Source: UBA6109 sp035366835
GTDB taxonomy: Bacteria; Desulfobacterota; Syntrophia; Syntrophales; UBA6109
Reading direction: 5' to 3'
Length of the DNA stretch: 64,000 bases
Assembly (NCBI GenBank): GCA_035366835.1
Contig: DAOSIS010000015.1
Span: 25,117-89,116 of the forward strand
The position numbers and the translations under genes are program-made. This document shows, piece after piece, positions 17,015-25,021 of the stretch. Position 1 is the first letter of the stretch; every line of letters starts with the position of its first letter. The notes beneath the pieces were generated by a model. That model was not told the origin of the DNA, made no database searches, and worked only from the letters and a program-made list of their open reading frames with translations.

Positions 17015-18193
17015 TCAGCGGAGATAGGGGCCGAGACCCTCGGCGGCGACTTTTTCGGAAACCGGGAAGTTTCTGAGTTCGACGGGTTTGCCGGGATTTG
17101 CTTCCTGAAAAGCCTTCAGGAATTCCTCGATGCCGGCCAGATGGCGGGCCACCCGTTCGTTCTCGAGGGGATGGCCGCCTTCGTCGTACTCCACGAAGAG
17201 ACGCCCCGCCTTCGCCGCCCGCACATACATCTTGTCCCTGCCCTTGACGATCAGGTCGGCGGTTGTCCTTCCGCGCAGCCTCCCCTGCGCCGGGTTGGCG
17301 GTCTCCATGAGCACCGCCAGCGCCGCCGTGTGATCGCCCAGTTCCCGATGCGTGAGGCCGTGCAGATTCTTCGGCGACGGCTCCAGGGCGATCTTGATCC
17401 CCCGCATCTCCAGGTTCATCACCACGGCCACGGCGAGCGGCATCGCCCGCTCGTGGGCGACGATGGCATGAATCACGGGATACTCCGGCGAGGCCTCGTG
17501 AAGGTCGATCACCAGGTCGACCTTTTCGCGCCGGACCAGTTCCGTGATGGCGAAGGCGACCCGTTCCGTGAAGTTTCCGTCCGGGCGGCCCGGAAAGGCC
17601 CGGTTCAGGTTCCTCGTCTGGTTGCCGGAGAGCGTCTGTCCCGATGGATAGTGAAGGTAGATGTCGGGGTCCGGCCATTGATCCATGGGGCTTGTTCCGC
17701 GTGAGCCGTAGCGGAACCAGCGTTTCCCCGAGGGCGTGTCGATGCTGAAGGCCTGCGGGCTTGCCTCCTGCGGGTCGCCGGCGGTGAAGCCGCTGGCGTT
17801 GGCCCGCGGGATCACGAAAAGGCGTCCCTTTTCGGCTGCGGCGTTTTCGACGATCGTGATCGCCGCCAGATGGCCGGACGGCTCGTTCGGATGGGTCCCC
17901 CCGAGGATGAGGACCGTGCCGCCGGGCTCTTTGCCTGCAAGAAGAAACACCTCGGAGTCCCCGCGCGTCCCCGCCAGCGGTCCGAAGTAATCGCGGAGAT
18001 GGCGGATTTTCGTGACCCCGGGGCCGGCCTTGACGGGCAGGGGACGGCGGTGGTCGAGGAACGAACCCGCCGCCGCCCCGGCGACGGCCAGCGCCGCCAG
18101 GAGCAGCAGCGTGCCCCGCGCCGTCTTCTTTTTCAGCAATCCTCGCAGACTCGACATGGTCGACCCGACTTCATCCGGTTTCCCGGCCTTCAC
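17015..18193 (-). CDS. Succinylglutamate desuccinylase/aspartoacylase family zinc hydrolase
   Basis: This 392-residue protein has an N-terminal membrane anchor or signal (about 28-46) and an M14-like fold with zinc ligands in ILGGTHPNEPSG (HxxE) and LVIDLHEASPEYP (His), plus LNRAFPGRPDGNFTERVAFA. Members deacylate N-acyl amino acids or trim peptides; this one should act outside the cytoplasm. It starts at GTG 18193, overlapping the stop of the small membrane gene (GTGA); Met13 at 18157 is an alternative. It is paralogous to 23819-24865. Together with a TRAP-type permease upstream it suggests hydrolysis of acylated amino acids coupled to transport. Confidence 0.82.
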   Translation of the reverse strand: MKAGKPDEVGSTMSSLRGLLKKKTARGTLLLLAALAVAGAAAGSFLDHRRPLPVKAGPGVTKIRHLRDYFGPLAGTRGDSEVFLLAGKEPGGTVLILGGTHPNEPSGHLAAITIVENAAAEKGRLFVIPRANASGFTAGDPQEASPQAFSIDTPSGKRWFRYGSRGTSPMDQWPDPDIYLHYPSGQTLSGNQTRNLNRAFPGRPDGNFTERVAFAITELVRREKVDLVIDLHEASPEYPVIHAIVAHERAMPLAVAVVMNLEMRGIKIALEPSPKNLHGLTHRELGDHTAALAVLMETANPAQGRLRGRTTADLIVKGRDKMYVRAAKAGRLFVEYDEGGHPLENERVARHLAGIEEFLKAFQEANPGKPVELRNFPVSEKVAAEGLGPYLR

Positions 18194-18348
18194 TTGATCA
18201 TCAGGACGCGCAGCAGCAGCGGCACGACCAGGAACGCCGCCATCACCTGAAAATAACCATCCTCCTCGTCCAGGGCGCTCCAGGCGGTGAGGCCCAGAAC
18301 CAGGAGGACGATGAGGCGGTAAACGATGACCATGATGGCGTCGATCAT
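18190..18348 (-). CDS. Small hydrophobic membrane protein
   Basis: This 52-residue protein has two hydrophobic helices (VYRLIVLLVLGLTAW and FQVMAAFLVVPLLLRVLMI) split by an acidic turn (DEEDGY). Both ends overlap neighbours: its ATG overlaps the permease stop, and its TGA overlaps the hydrolase GTG. It could serve as the small partner of the TRAP-type permease, although DctQ subunits are much longer. It belongs to no family I recognise. Confidence 0.68.
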   Translation of the reverse strand: MIDAIMVIVYRLIVLLVLGLTAWSALDEEDGYFQVMAAFLVVPLLLRVLMIK

Positions 18349-19619
18349 AGAAGTTTCCCTACCCAGTTTGCGTAAACCAGCGCCGCGATGCCGACGAGAT
18401 CGATGACGAGCGCCGGCCACAGGCAGCGCCGGAGGACCGTGAAGTAGTTTTCGATCTGCAGGACCTGCGCCGCGAACATCCCCGCCAGCGCCGTCGGCGG
18501 TACGAGGTCCCCGAGGCTTGACACCAGCGCCAGCGCCGACACGGCCAGGATCTGGTCCTTTCCCAGGAGTGCAAGCGCGATGGGAACGCCCAGGACGCTG
18601 GCGGAGCCGATCGCGGAAACGGCCCCGAAGGCGGGGACCGCCGTGGCGACGGCGATCAGGAGCCACGCCTTGGGCAGGGTGAGCGACGTCACGACGAAGG
18701 CGCCCCTCGCCCCCGTCAGCGTCATCATCTGGATGAACATCCCGACGCCCATCAGGATTCCCATGACCGGGATGGCTTCGCGCATCGCTTCCCGCGCGGT
18801 CTTCAGGAACTGGATCCGCCGGCCCGTGAAGAGGCCGACCGCCGTCGAGAGGACGAAGGCGAAGGAGAGTCCGGGATCGTAGATATACCGCGGGGCCGCC
18901 TTCGGCAGGATCATGAGCGCGAAGAGGACGGCGAGGGGAAGGTAGAGCTTCCAGCCGTAATCGGGGAACAGGGACGGCGGCATGGAGGCGGACAGCTCGG
19001 CGAGCGGGATGTCCCGGCGGACGTGGCGCCTCCCCATGGCCAGGACGAAGACCATGGCGAGCGGAACGGTGAGCAGGGTCAGCGGCCAGAAAAACCCGAC
19101 ATAGGGCATGTCCAGGCCCTCGCCGACGATCATGGCGGGGATGCAGACCGGCGGCGCGATCATGCCGAGCAGCGAACCGATGGCGATGATGGCCGCCGTC
19201 TGGGCGCGGGGGATGCCGAGGTTCATCATCACCGGCGCCACCAGCGCGCCCGTCGTGAAGACGCAGGCCGTCGAAGAACCGGTGATGGCGCCGGGGAACA
19301 GGACCAGCAGCATGAGCACCATGAGCAGCAGCGAAGGCCTCCGATGGAATGCCTCCGTCACCTGCCGCCCGAGGGTGTCGAGCACTCCCGTGCGCTGGAG
19401 CACTTTCATGTAGATCATCGCCGTGGCGATGACGATGATGAAATCGAAGAAGCTGAACATCCCCTCCACAAGCGACCGGATGGGGACGCCCTCGCCGGCG
19501 GCCAGGGCGCCGGTGACGGAGGCCGCCACGAGACCGAGTGCGACCGGAAGCTTCAGGCCGAAACAGCCGCCCGCGAACACGGCGACCATCGCGGCAAGCG
19601 TAAGGAGTTCAGGTTCCAT
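18345..19619 (-). CDS. TRAP transporter large-permease (DctM-like) protein
   Basis: This 424-residue protein has about 12 hydrophobic helices and the DctM/ion-transporter-family pattern: FFDFIIVIATAMIYMKVLQR, LFPGAITGSSTACVFTTGAL, GMIAPPVCIPAMIVGE and GDLVPPTALAGMFAAQV. TRAP large subunits move carboxylates and amino acids using a sodium gradient, with a DctP binding protein and DctQ subunit. Neither is recognisable nearby, though the periplasmic protein at 19680 might substitute. It is the first gene of a coupled minus-strand trio. Confidence 0.85.
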   Translation of the reverse strand: MEPELLTLAAMVAVFAGGCFGLKLPVALGLVAASVTGALAAGEGVPIRSLVEGMFSFFDFIIVIATAMIYMKVLQRTGVLDTLGRQVTEAFHRRPSLLLMVLMLLVLFPGAITGSSTACVFTTGALVAPVMMNLGIPRAQTAAIIAIGSLLGMIAPPVCIPAMIVGEGLDMPYVGFFWPLTLLTVPLAMVFVLAMGRRHVRRDIPLAELSASMPPSLFPDYGWKLYLPLAVLFALMILPKAAPRYIYDPGLSFAFVLSTAVGLFTGRRIQFLKTAREAMREAIPVMGILMGVGMFIQMMTLTGARGAFVVTSLTLPKAWLLIAVATAVPAFGAVSAIGSASVLGVPIALALLGKDQILAVSALALVSSLGDLVPPTALAGMFAAQVLQIENYFTVLRRCLWPALVIDLVGIAALVYANWVGKLL

Positions 19620-19679
19620 GGGTAGACCGCTTCCTCGACGATGTCAGGCTAATACCCGGCCGCGAACCCCGTCCCGTAT

Positions 19680-20249
19680 TCATTTTTTTCCGAATATGGC
19701 CTTCAGGGGCTCCTGGGTTTGGGAGACCTTGTCGACGAAGAGTACGGGGATGTTGTTTTTGGCGGAGGTCTTGGTGATGAAGCCGTCCTTGTCACCGTCC
19801 TTCAGCGCGATGACGCAGGCCGAGGCCGGCACCACGAGACCGATGAAGCGGTCGGAGAGCTCTCCGCGCTTTGCGCTGCCGCCGACATGCAGGGACAGGA
19901 TCGGTACGCCGAGTTCCTTCGCCTTGGCGACCACCTTCTGGACCCGTGCGGCCTCCTTGTCGGCGTCCACGCCGGCGGCCCCCAGGCCCTTTGCGCTGCC
20001 GCCGATGGCGACGACCAGGGTCTTGACCCCTTGCAGATCGTCCGGGCCGGCGAGGGCGGCCGTCTTGACGGCGATCTTGTTTCGTTCGAGAAGCACCTTC
20101 ACCATTTGGACGTCGGCGCTCTGCCCGGCCGACGTCAACAGGACCGGTTCCTTGGCGGAGAACTTCACTTCCTTTTTTTCCTCGCCCGCCGACAGGACCG
20201 CCGGCAGGAAAAGGACCAGACACGCAGCGACCAACCATTCTTTTTTCAT
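19680..20249 (-). CDS. Periplasmic protein, DUF6305-like
   Basis: This 189-residue protein has a clean signal peptide (MKKEWLVAACLVLFLPAVLS-AGE). The mature part reads EPVLLTSAGQSADVQMVKVL, then LVVAIGGSAKGLGAAGVD and GVPILSLHVGGSAKRGELSD, a Rossmann-like alternation of strands and helices. I recall similar proteins as DUF6305, encoded near TRAP-type transporters and desuccinylase-like hydrolases; this name is from memory. It may be an extracytoplasmic ligand-binding partner of the adjacent permease. Confidence 0.6.
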   Translation of the reverse strand: MKKEWLVAACLVLFLPAVLSAGEEKKEVKFSAKEPVLLTSAGQSADVQMVKVLLERNKIAVKTAALAGPDDLQGVKTLVVAIGGSAKGLGAAGVDADKEAARVQKVVAKAKELGVPILSLHVGGSAKRGELSDRFIGLVVPASACVIALKDGDKDGFITKTSAKNNIPVLFVDKVSQTQEPLKAIFGKK

Positions 20250-20386
20250 GGAGCACCTCTCCTTTCGGAAACCGCCTTCTTCATGACTTCACAGGCGCCG
20301 CGGTCGGGATCCCGCCTATGACAAACCTTCAAGAGAAAACGTACCGGGGTGGCGGATGCCGTCCCCTTTTCGCCGGTTCCGCGCCG

Positions 20387-21388
20387 CTATTCGGGAAGGG
20401 CGCAGACCAGGGGCAGATCTTTCATCGTCAGCAATCCCGAGGGGGCTTCAACCGCCCGCGGAACGGAATTGACGATCATGGCCGCCGTCGCCAGGTCGCC
20501 GTGGACGCCGCCCTCGATCACGACCGCCAGAGGGGGCGTCCCGTCGATGGTGACGGCATCATAGGATTCCTTTGCGCCCAGGCACGCCTCGAATTCGAGC
20601 GTGATGACTTCGCGGCCGTCCCGATATCCCCTCCCTACCTGGCGGACGCCGGCCGCCTGACCGGCCTTGACGGTGAGGTACTGGCTCTTGACGGTCCTCT
20701 TCGCCACGATCGGTTCAATGGTCTCCGTGAGCTTGTCCAGTTCCCATCCCAGACCCGCTGCGATCATGCCGATCGATTCGGTCAGCCCCACGTGGCGTAT
20801 CGTTCCCGCCTTCACCAGGTCCTTGAACTCCTTGACGGTCAAGCCGGCGCCGATTTTCTTCTGGAACGGCAGGCGCCGCGGCGTCGCATCCTGAAAGCGG
20901 GCGACCTTCACCTTCCGGACCGACTGGCACACGCCGGTCATTGCCAGCGGCCATGCGTCCATCATGAAGCCCGGATTGACGCCCGTGCTCATGACGGTCA
21001 CGCCGTGTTTCCTGGCCAGTTTGTCGATCTTCGCCGACAGGGACGGCTGATTGCGGAAGGGATAGGACATCTCTTCGCAGGTGGAAACGATGTTGACGCC
21101 GGCCTCGATCACGGTCCTGAGCTGCGGAAAGACGCCTTTCAGCACCGATCCCGTCGCATGCATGACCACGTCCGGTCTTGTCCTTTTCAGAACGGCCCCT
21201 GCATCCTTCTCGATCAAGACCTCCAGTTTGCGGCCGACGCCTGCGACTTCCCCCAGGTCCCTGCCGACGTTCAGCAGGTCGACGGCGCCCACGATCCTGA
21301 TGCCGGGCTTGCGGGCGGCAAGCCGTACGATGCCCGCGCCCACGGGACCGACTCCGAACTGTACGACCTTGATGACTTTCTTCGCCAT
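20387..21388 (-). CDS. DapB-like NAD(P)-dependent dehydrogenase (2,4-diaminopentanoate dehydrogenase type)
   Basis: This 333-residue protein opens with a Rossmann motif VVQFGVGPVGAGIVRLAARK, then PDVVMHATGSVL, NIVSTCEEMSYPF and MSTGVNPGFMMDAWPLAMT. It has the dihydrodipicolinate-reductase N-terminal fold and resembles 2,4-diaminopentanoate dehydrogenase of ornithine fermentation more than DapB proper. An amino-acid-derived amine or imine substrate is likely but not proven. It lies between the periplasmic protein gene and the decayed regulator, in a cluster that looks devoted to amino-acid derivatives. Confidence 0.78.
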   Translation of the reverse strand: MAKKVIKVVQFGVGPVGAGIVRLAARKPGIRIVGAVDLLNVGRDLGEVAGVGRKLEVLIEKDAGAVLKRTRPDVVMHATGSVLKGVFPQLRTVIEAGVNIVSTCEEMSYPFRNQPSLSAKIDKLARKHGVTVMSTGVNPGFMMDAWPLAMTGVCQSVRKVKVARFQDATPRRLPFQKKIGAGLTVKEFKDLVKAGTIRHVGLTESIGMIAAGLGWELDKLTETIEPIVAKRTVKSQYLTVKAGQAAGVRQVGRGYRDGREVITLEFEACLGAKESYDAVTIDGTPPLAVVIEGGVHGDLATAAMIVNSVPRAVEAPSGLLTMKDLPLVCALPE

Positions 21389-21422
21389 GACATTTCTCCC
21401 TTCTTCATCTCCTTCCGGGTTC

Positions 21423-21830
21423 GTTCATCGGTCCGGAGAAAGGACTCCAATGACTCCTGCAGATCTTTTCAACCTCTTCGACTTTTCGGGCTTCACGGCA
21501 TCCAGGATTTTTCTGTGGCTCTCCGCAGATTTCTTCGGTACGCCCGGCCGGGAGTAGGATGCGATGCGCTCCCCCGGGTACTGAAGCATTTTCGACTGGA
21601 TCTGTTCGAGTGTATAGCGCCTTCGCCTTCGAGCTTGCGGATGGCCTCGCCACAGGGGTGGTGCTTACGCCGAACTGGCGTGCGATGTCCTTTTCCCGGA
21701 TGCGGTCGGAGGGGCTTGATCCGCTGGCTGGCGACGGCCTCGCGCAGGAACGCGTAGATGGCGTCCTTGCAGGTCCTGGGAGATTTTGTCGGCGTGAAGT
21801 CGGGGGTCTTTTCCGTGCTTTTTTTCATCG
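21423..21830 (-). pseudogene. Decayed GntR/FadR-type regulator
   Basis: From ATG 21830 the reading gives the start of a GntR winged-helix domain (DAIYAFLREAVASQRIKP). It then needs a frameshift to read DRIREKDIARQFGVSTTPV and a second one to return to EAIRKLEGEG. After another shift, SAESHRKILDAV resembles the helical FCD region. The protein would be far shorter than the usual 220-240 residues, so internal sequence is lost. A perfect 17-base palindrome sits just upstream. It probably once controlled the dehydrogenase or transporter cluster. Confidence 0.7.
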
Positions 21831-21857
21831 GAATCCGCCTCGGCGCGAGATATATTT

Positions 21858-21874
21858 TCGTATAATTTATACGA
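21858..21874. promoter_or_regulatory. Perfect AT-rich palindrome, candidate GntR operator
   Basis: TCGTATAATTTATACGA is an exact inverted repeat of 8+8 bases around a central T, lying in the divergent gap between the regulator remnant and gamma-glutamyltransferase. GntR-family proteins bind such short palindromes, and the position 28 bases before the regulator start fits autoregulation. The regulator is broken here, so the site may be orphaned or read by a paralogue. The remaining gap to 22120 shows no other clear signal. Confidence 0.5.
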
Positions 21875-22120
21875 TGTCAAGAATGTTTTGGCCGGATGCC
21901 GTCCGGACCGGAATCTCCTTGTCCGGTCACCGGAAAAACCACCCCTTGTTTTTTTTTGGAGACAACGCTACAAGACAAGGCCCGAGAGGCACTCGTTCTT
22001 CCCATCACGGGCCCGCAGGTCCGATCGCGGGCAAGATTCCCTTCCCGGCTTTTCAGCGGGGCAGCGGTCCAAGGAAGTAATCCACAGCAACAGACGAACA
22101 ACGAAACGGAAGGAGACGCC

Positions 22121-23794
22121 ATGAAGAGCCTGAGCAAGATGCGGTTCGAAAGGGAGGCAGTCGGGATGTTCCGGTATGCCTGCATGGTATGGATCCTGTT
22201 TTTCGTCTTCTGCCAACCTCTTCCGGCGGCGACGAAAAATGTCCAGGTCGAAGCCGCCCACGGTATGGTGGCCTCGGCGCACCCGCTGGCATCCGAAGCC
22301 GGTTTGAAGATCCTCAAAGCCGGCGGCAACGCCGTCGATGCCGCGGTCGCGGCCGCTTTTGCCATCGGCGTCGTGGAGCTCAACGCCAGCGGCCTCGGCG
22401 GAGAGGGGATGATCGTCATCTACCGGGCCGACACCAAGACCGCCGTCGCCATCGATTACCGTTCCGCGGCGCCGGCCTCCGCCACGTTCCCCAAGAAGAT
22501 TCCGGACGCCGGCTATGCGTCGGCGGCCATACCCGGGACCGTTGCCGGACTTTCGACGGCGCTCGCCAAATACGGAACGATGCCGCTTCACCGGGTGATG
22601 GCGCCTGCCATCGGCCTTGCGGAGCAGGGCTTCACGGTATCGCCGACGCTGGCGGGGATGATCCAGGACAACTTCGACAGGATCAGCAAGAATCCGCCGC
22701 TGGCCGCCGTCACCTTCCGGGACGGCCTGCCGCTGGAGGCCGGCGCGACCTTGAAGAATCCGGATCTCGCGCTCAGCCTGCACAAGATCGCGGCCTTTGG
22801 TCCGGATGTCTTCTACCGAGGTGAACTGGCCGAGGCGATGGTTGCGGAAATGGCCGCGAACGGCGGGTTCTTTTCGAAATCGGACCTCGCCTCCTACAAG
22901 GCGGTCGTCCGCGAGCCGGTCCGGGGAAGGTACCGCGGCTATGAACTGATTTCGGCGCCGCCCCCCGTCGGCGGCCTCTCGGTCATTCAGATTCTGCAGA
23001 TCCTGGAGAATTTCGACCTCGCGAAGAATCCGCCGACCTCGACGATCAACGTGCATCTGATGGCGGAGGCCATGAAGAAGGGCTTCGCGGACTTCGCCGC
23101 CTTCATCGGCGATCCCGATTTTGAAAAAATACCCGTCAAGGGGCTGCTTTCGCCGGAATACGCCAAGAAGAGGGCGGCCGAGATCAGGGCCGACGCCATC
23201 AGCGCCAGGATCGAGGCGGGCGAACCCTCGCGCGAAAGCGGGAGCACGACGGCCCTGTGCGTCGTGGACCGCAGAGGCAACGTGGTGGCGCTGACCCAGA
23301 CGATCTCCAGCTTCTTCGGCGCCAGGGTCATGATCGGCGGCACGGGAATCATCCTCAACAACGAGATGCAGAACTTCTCGGCCAAGGGCGTGAACGCCAT
23401 GGCGCCGGGCAAGCGCATGCGCACCACCATCTCCCCGACGATCATGCTGAAAAACGGCAAGGCCTATGCGGCCATGGGAACGCCGGGGGCGGCGCGTATC
23501 ATCTCGACCATGGCAATCCTGGTTTCGAACCTGGTGGACCACAAGATGCCGATCCAGGAAGCCATCGAGGCGCCGCGCTTTTTCGCGCGCGACAAGCCGA
23601 AGGATCTTTACGTGGAGACGCGTCTGCCGGCGGACACGCTGGCCGCGCTGGAGCGCATGGGCTATGCGCTGAAAAAATACAAGGACTACGATCTGTTCTT
23701 CGGCGGGGCCCAGGGAATCGTCATCGATCCCAAGAGCGGGAAGAAGATCGGCGGCGCCGACCCGCGGCGGGACGGCGTGGTCGTCGGCTATTGA
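22121..23794 (+). CDS. ggt: Gamma-glutamyltransferase / glutathione hydrolase
   Basis: This 557-residue Ntn-hydrolase precursor has a hydrophobic export segment (about 16-36) and the family opening AAHGMVASAHPLASEAGLKI with GGNAVDAAVAAAFA. The autocleavage and nucleophile threonine lies in SGSTTALCVVD (about residue 377), followed by GTGIILNNEMQNFS and MGTPGAARI. It should mature into large and small subunits in the periplasm and release the gamma-glutamyl group from glutathione or gamma-glutamyl peptides. The start at 22121 follows GGAAGGAGA. It is followed after 24 bases by an aspartoacylase-like hydrolase, probably the same operon. Confidence 0.93.
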   Translation: MKSLSKMRFEREAVGMFRYACMVWILFFVFCQPLPAATKNVQVEAAHGMVASAHPLASEAGLKILKAGGNAVDAAVAAAFAIGVVELNASGLGGEGMIVIYRADTKTAVAIDYRSAAPASATFPKKIPDAGYASAAIPGTVAGLSTALAKYGTMPLHRVMAPAIGLAEQGFTVSPTLAGMIQDNFDRISKNPPLAAVTFRDGLPLEAGATLKNPDLALSLHKIAAFGPDVFYRGELAEAMVAEMAANGGFFSKSDLASYKAVVREPVRGRYRGYELISAPPPVGGLSVIQILQILENFDLAKNPPTSTINVHLMAEAMKKGFADFAAFIGDPDFEKIPVKGLLSPEYAKKRAAEIRADAISARIEAGEPSRESGSTTALCVVDRRGNVVALTQTISSFFGARVMIGGTGIILNNEMQNFSAKGVNAMAPGKRMRTTISPTIMLKNGKAYAAMGTPGAARIISTMAILVSNLVDHKMPIQEAIEAPRFFARDKPKDLYVETRLPADTLAALERMGYALKKYKDYDLFFGGAQGIVIDPKSGKKIGGADPRRDGVVVGY

Positions 23795-23818
23795 TCGAAA
23801 CACGACGAAAGGACCGCT

Positions 23819-24865
23819 ATGAAACGCCTATGGCTCGCACTGGCCGCGATGGTGTTCCTGCCGCCGGCATCGCTTCCGGCGGCAGGGTCCGGCGGCGCGC
23901 TTCTGCACGATATCCGTCCGGGGAAGGGTGTGGCGGCCGTCAGACAGCTTTCCGATTATCTGCCCGTCCTGGCGGAGACGCCCGGGGATACGAGGATCTA
24001 CGTTCTGGAAGGGAAGGAACCGGGCGGGACCGTCTTTGTCGCCGGCGGGACGCACGGCAACGAAATCGCGGGGATCGTCGCGGCGACGATCCTCGTCGAG
24101 CGGACGCAGGTGCAGAAGGGACGGCTGATCGTGGTCCCGCACGCCAACAACTCCGCCGTCGGGTACCCGGATGCGCGCCGGCCGGGGCCTCCGTCGATCT
24201 TCATCGAGACGCCGTCGGGCAAACGGGGCTTTCGCTACGGATCGAGGCTGACCAATCCCGACCATCAGGGGGCGAAGGATCCTCCCCAGTATCGCCCCCC
24301 CGGCTCCATGGAAGAGATCGAGGGATGGGAAGCGCGCAACCTGAATCGCAACTATCCCGGAAAGGCGGACGGCAATCTCACCCAGAAGATCGCCTTCGCC
24401 ATCATGGAACTCCTGAGGAAGGAATCCGTGGACGTCGCCTACGACTTCCACGAGACGGGGCCGGGGTCCCGGCTGGCGTGGATGCTGGTCGCCAACCCGA
24501 AGAACGTCGATGCGGGGGCCGCGGCGCTCCTCACGCTGGATGAGGCGGGCATTCCCATCAAACTGGAGGCATCTTCGAAAACGTTCCGCGGGCTCTCGCA
24601 CCGGGAATGGGGGGACGCGACGAGGGCCATGGCCTTTCTTTTCGAGACCCCCAATCCCCTGATGAAAGACGGCGACCGCGGCGCCGATACGGTGAACGAT
24701 CCGGATCTGCCGCTTTCGCGGCGCGTGGGTGTCCAGCTTTCGGTGTTTCTGGCGGTCCTCGAGGCCTGCAACGGGGCTGCCGCGCCGGAGAAGAAATTCG
24801 GTCTGGCCGGCGTGCCGGGGTTCCCCGAGATCAAGGCCGCCGGTCTCGGCTCCTTCCTGAGATGA
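23819..24865 (+). CDS. Exported succinylglutamate desuccinylase/aspartoacylase family zinc hydrolase
   Basis: This 348-residue protein has a signal peptide (about 1-21) and M14-like zinc ligands in VAGGTHGNEIAG and VAYDFHETGPG. Other blocks are PSGKRGFRYGSR, ARNLNRNYPGKADGNLTQK and LSHREWGDATRAM. It is a paralogue of 17015-18193: both share the TPSGKR-FRYGSR block, NLNR-(A/N)-(F/Y)PG and a C-terminal GLG-(S/P)-(F/Y)LR ending. It follows ggt, so the pair may process gamma-glutamyl or N-acyl amino acids in the periplasm. Confidence 0.83.
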   Translation: MKRLWLALAAMVFLPPASLPAAGSGGALLHDIRPGKGVAAVRQLSDYLPVLAETPGDTRIYVLEGKEPGGTVFVAGGTHGNEIAGIVAATILVERTQVQKGRLIVVPHANNSAVGYPDARRPGPPSIFIETPSGKRGFRYGSRLTNPDHQGAKDPPQYRPPGSMEEIEGWEARNLNRNYPGKADGNLTQKIAFAIMELLRKESVDVAYDFHETGPGSRLAWMLVANPKNVDAGAAALLTLDEAGIPIKLEASSKTFRGLSHREWGDATRAMAFLFETPNPLMKDGDRGADTVNDPDLPLSRRVGVQLSVFLAVLEACNGAAAPEKKFGLAGVPGFPEIKAAGLGSFLR

Positions 24866-24898
24866 TGAAACCCCTGTAAGATCGGATGGAAAACCTGT

Positions 24899-24936
24899 GC
24901 ATCCCCCGCCCCCGCGTTTGCGGGAGCGGGGGATGC
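24899..24936. terminator. GC-rich hairpin between convergent genes
   Basis: GCATCCCCCGC (24899-24909) pairs with GCGGGGGATGC (24926-24936); after one mismatch four further pairs close a six-base loop. It sits between the hydrolase (plus) and the pilin operon (minus). No strong T tract follows on either side, so it may be a weak terminator or a repeat. The arm GCATCCCCCGC also opens the repeat at 41036. Confidence 0.5.
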
Positions 24937-25021
24937 TTCGTCTTGTCCCGTCTCTTTTCACTGGATGAATCGCAACTGCCGGACTCCCTCCGCAGGCGGC
25001 CGGGCAATTCCCATGCGGGAA

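Noticed and set aside
21861..21866. TATAAT on the plus strand as the -10 box of ggt
   Set aside because: It matches the consensus, but it is part of the palindrome and no -35 box lies 16-18 bases upstream, so I did not call a promoter.
17015..24865. The two aspartoacylase-like genes as true M14 carboxypeptidases
   Set aside because: Only the HxxE and later His zinc ligands are shared. The fold blocks fit the succinylglutamate desuccinylase/aspartoacylase branch better, so carboxypeptidase was not used as the call.
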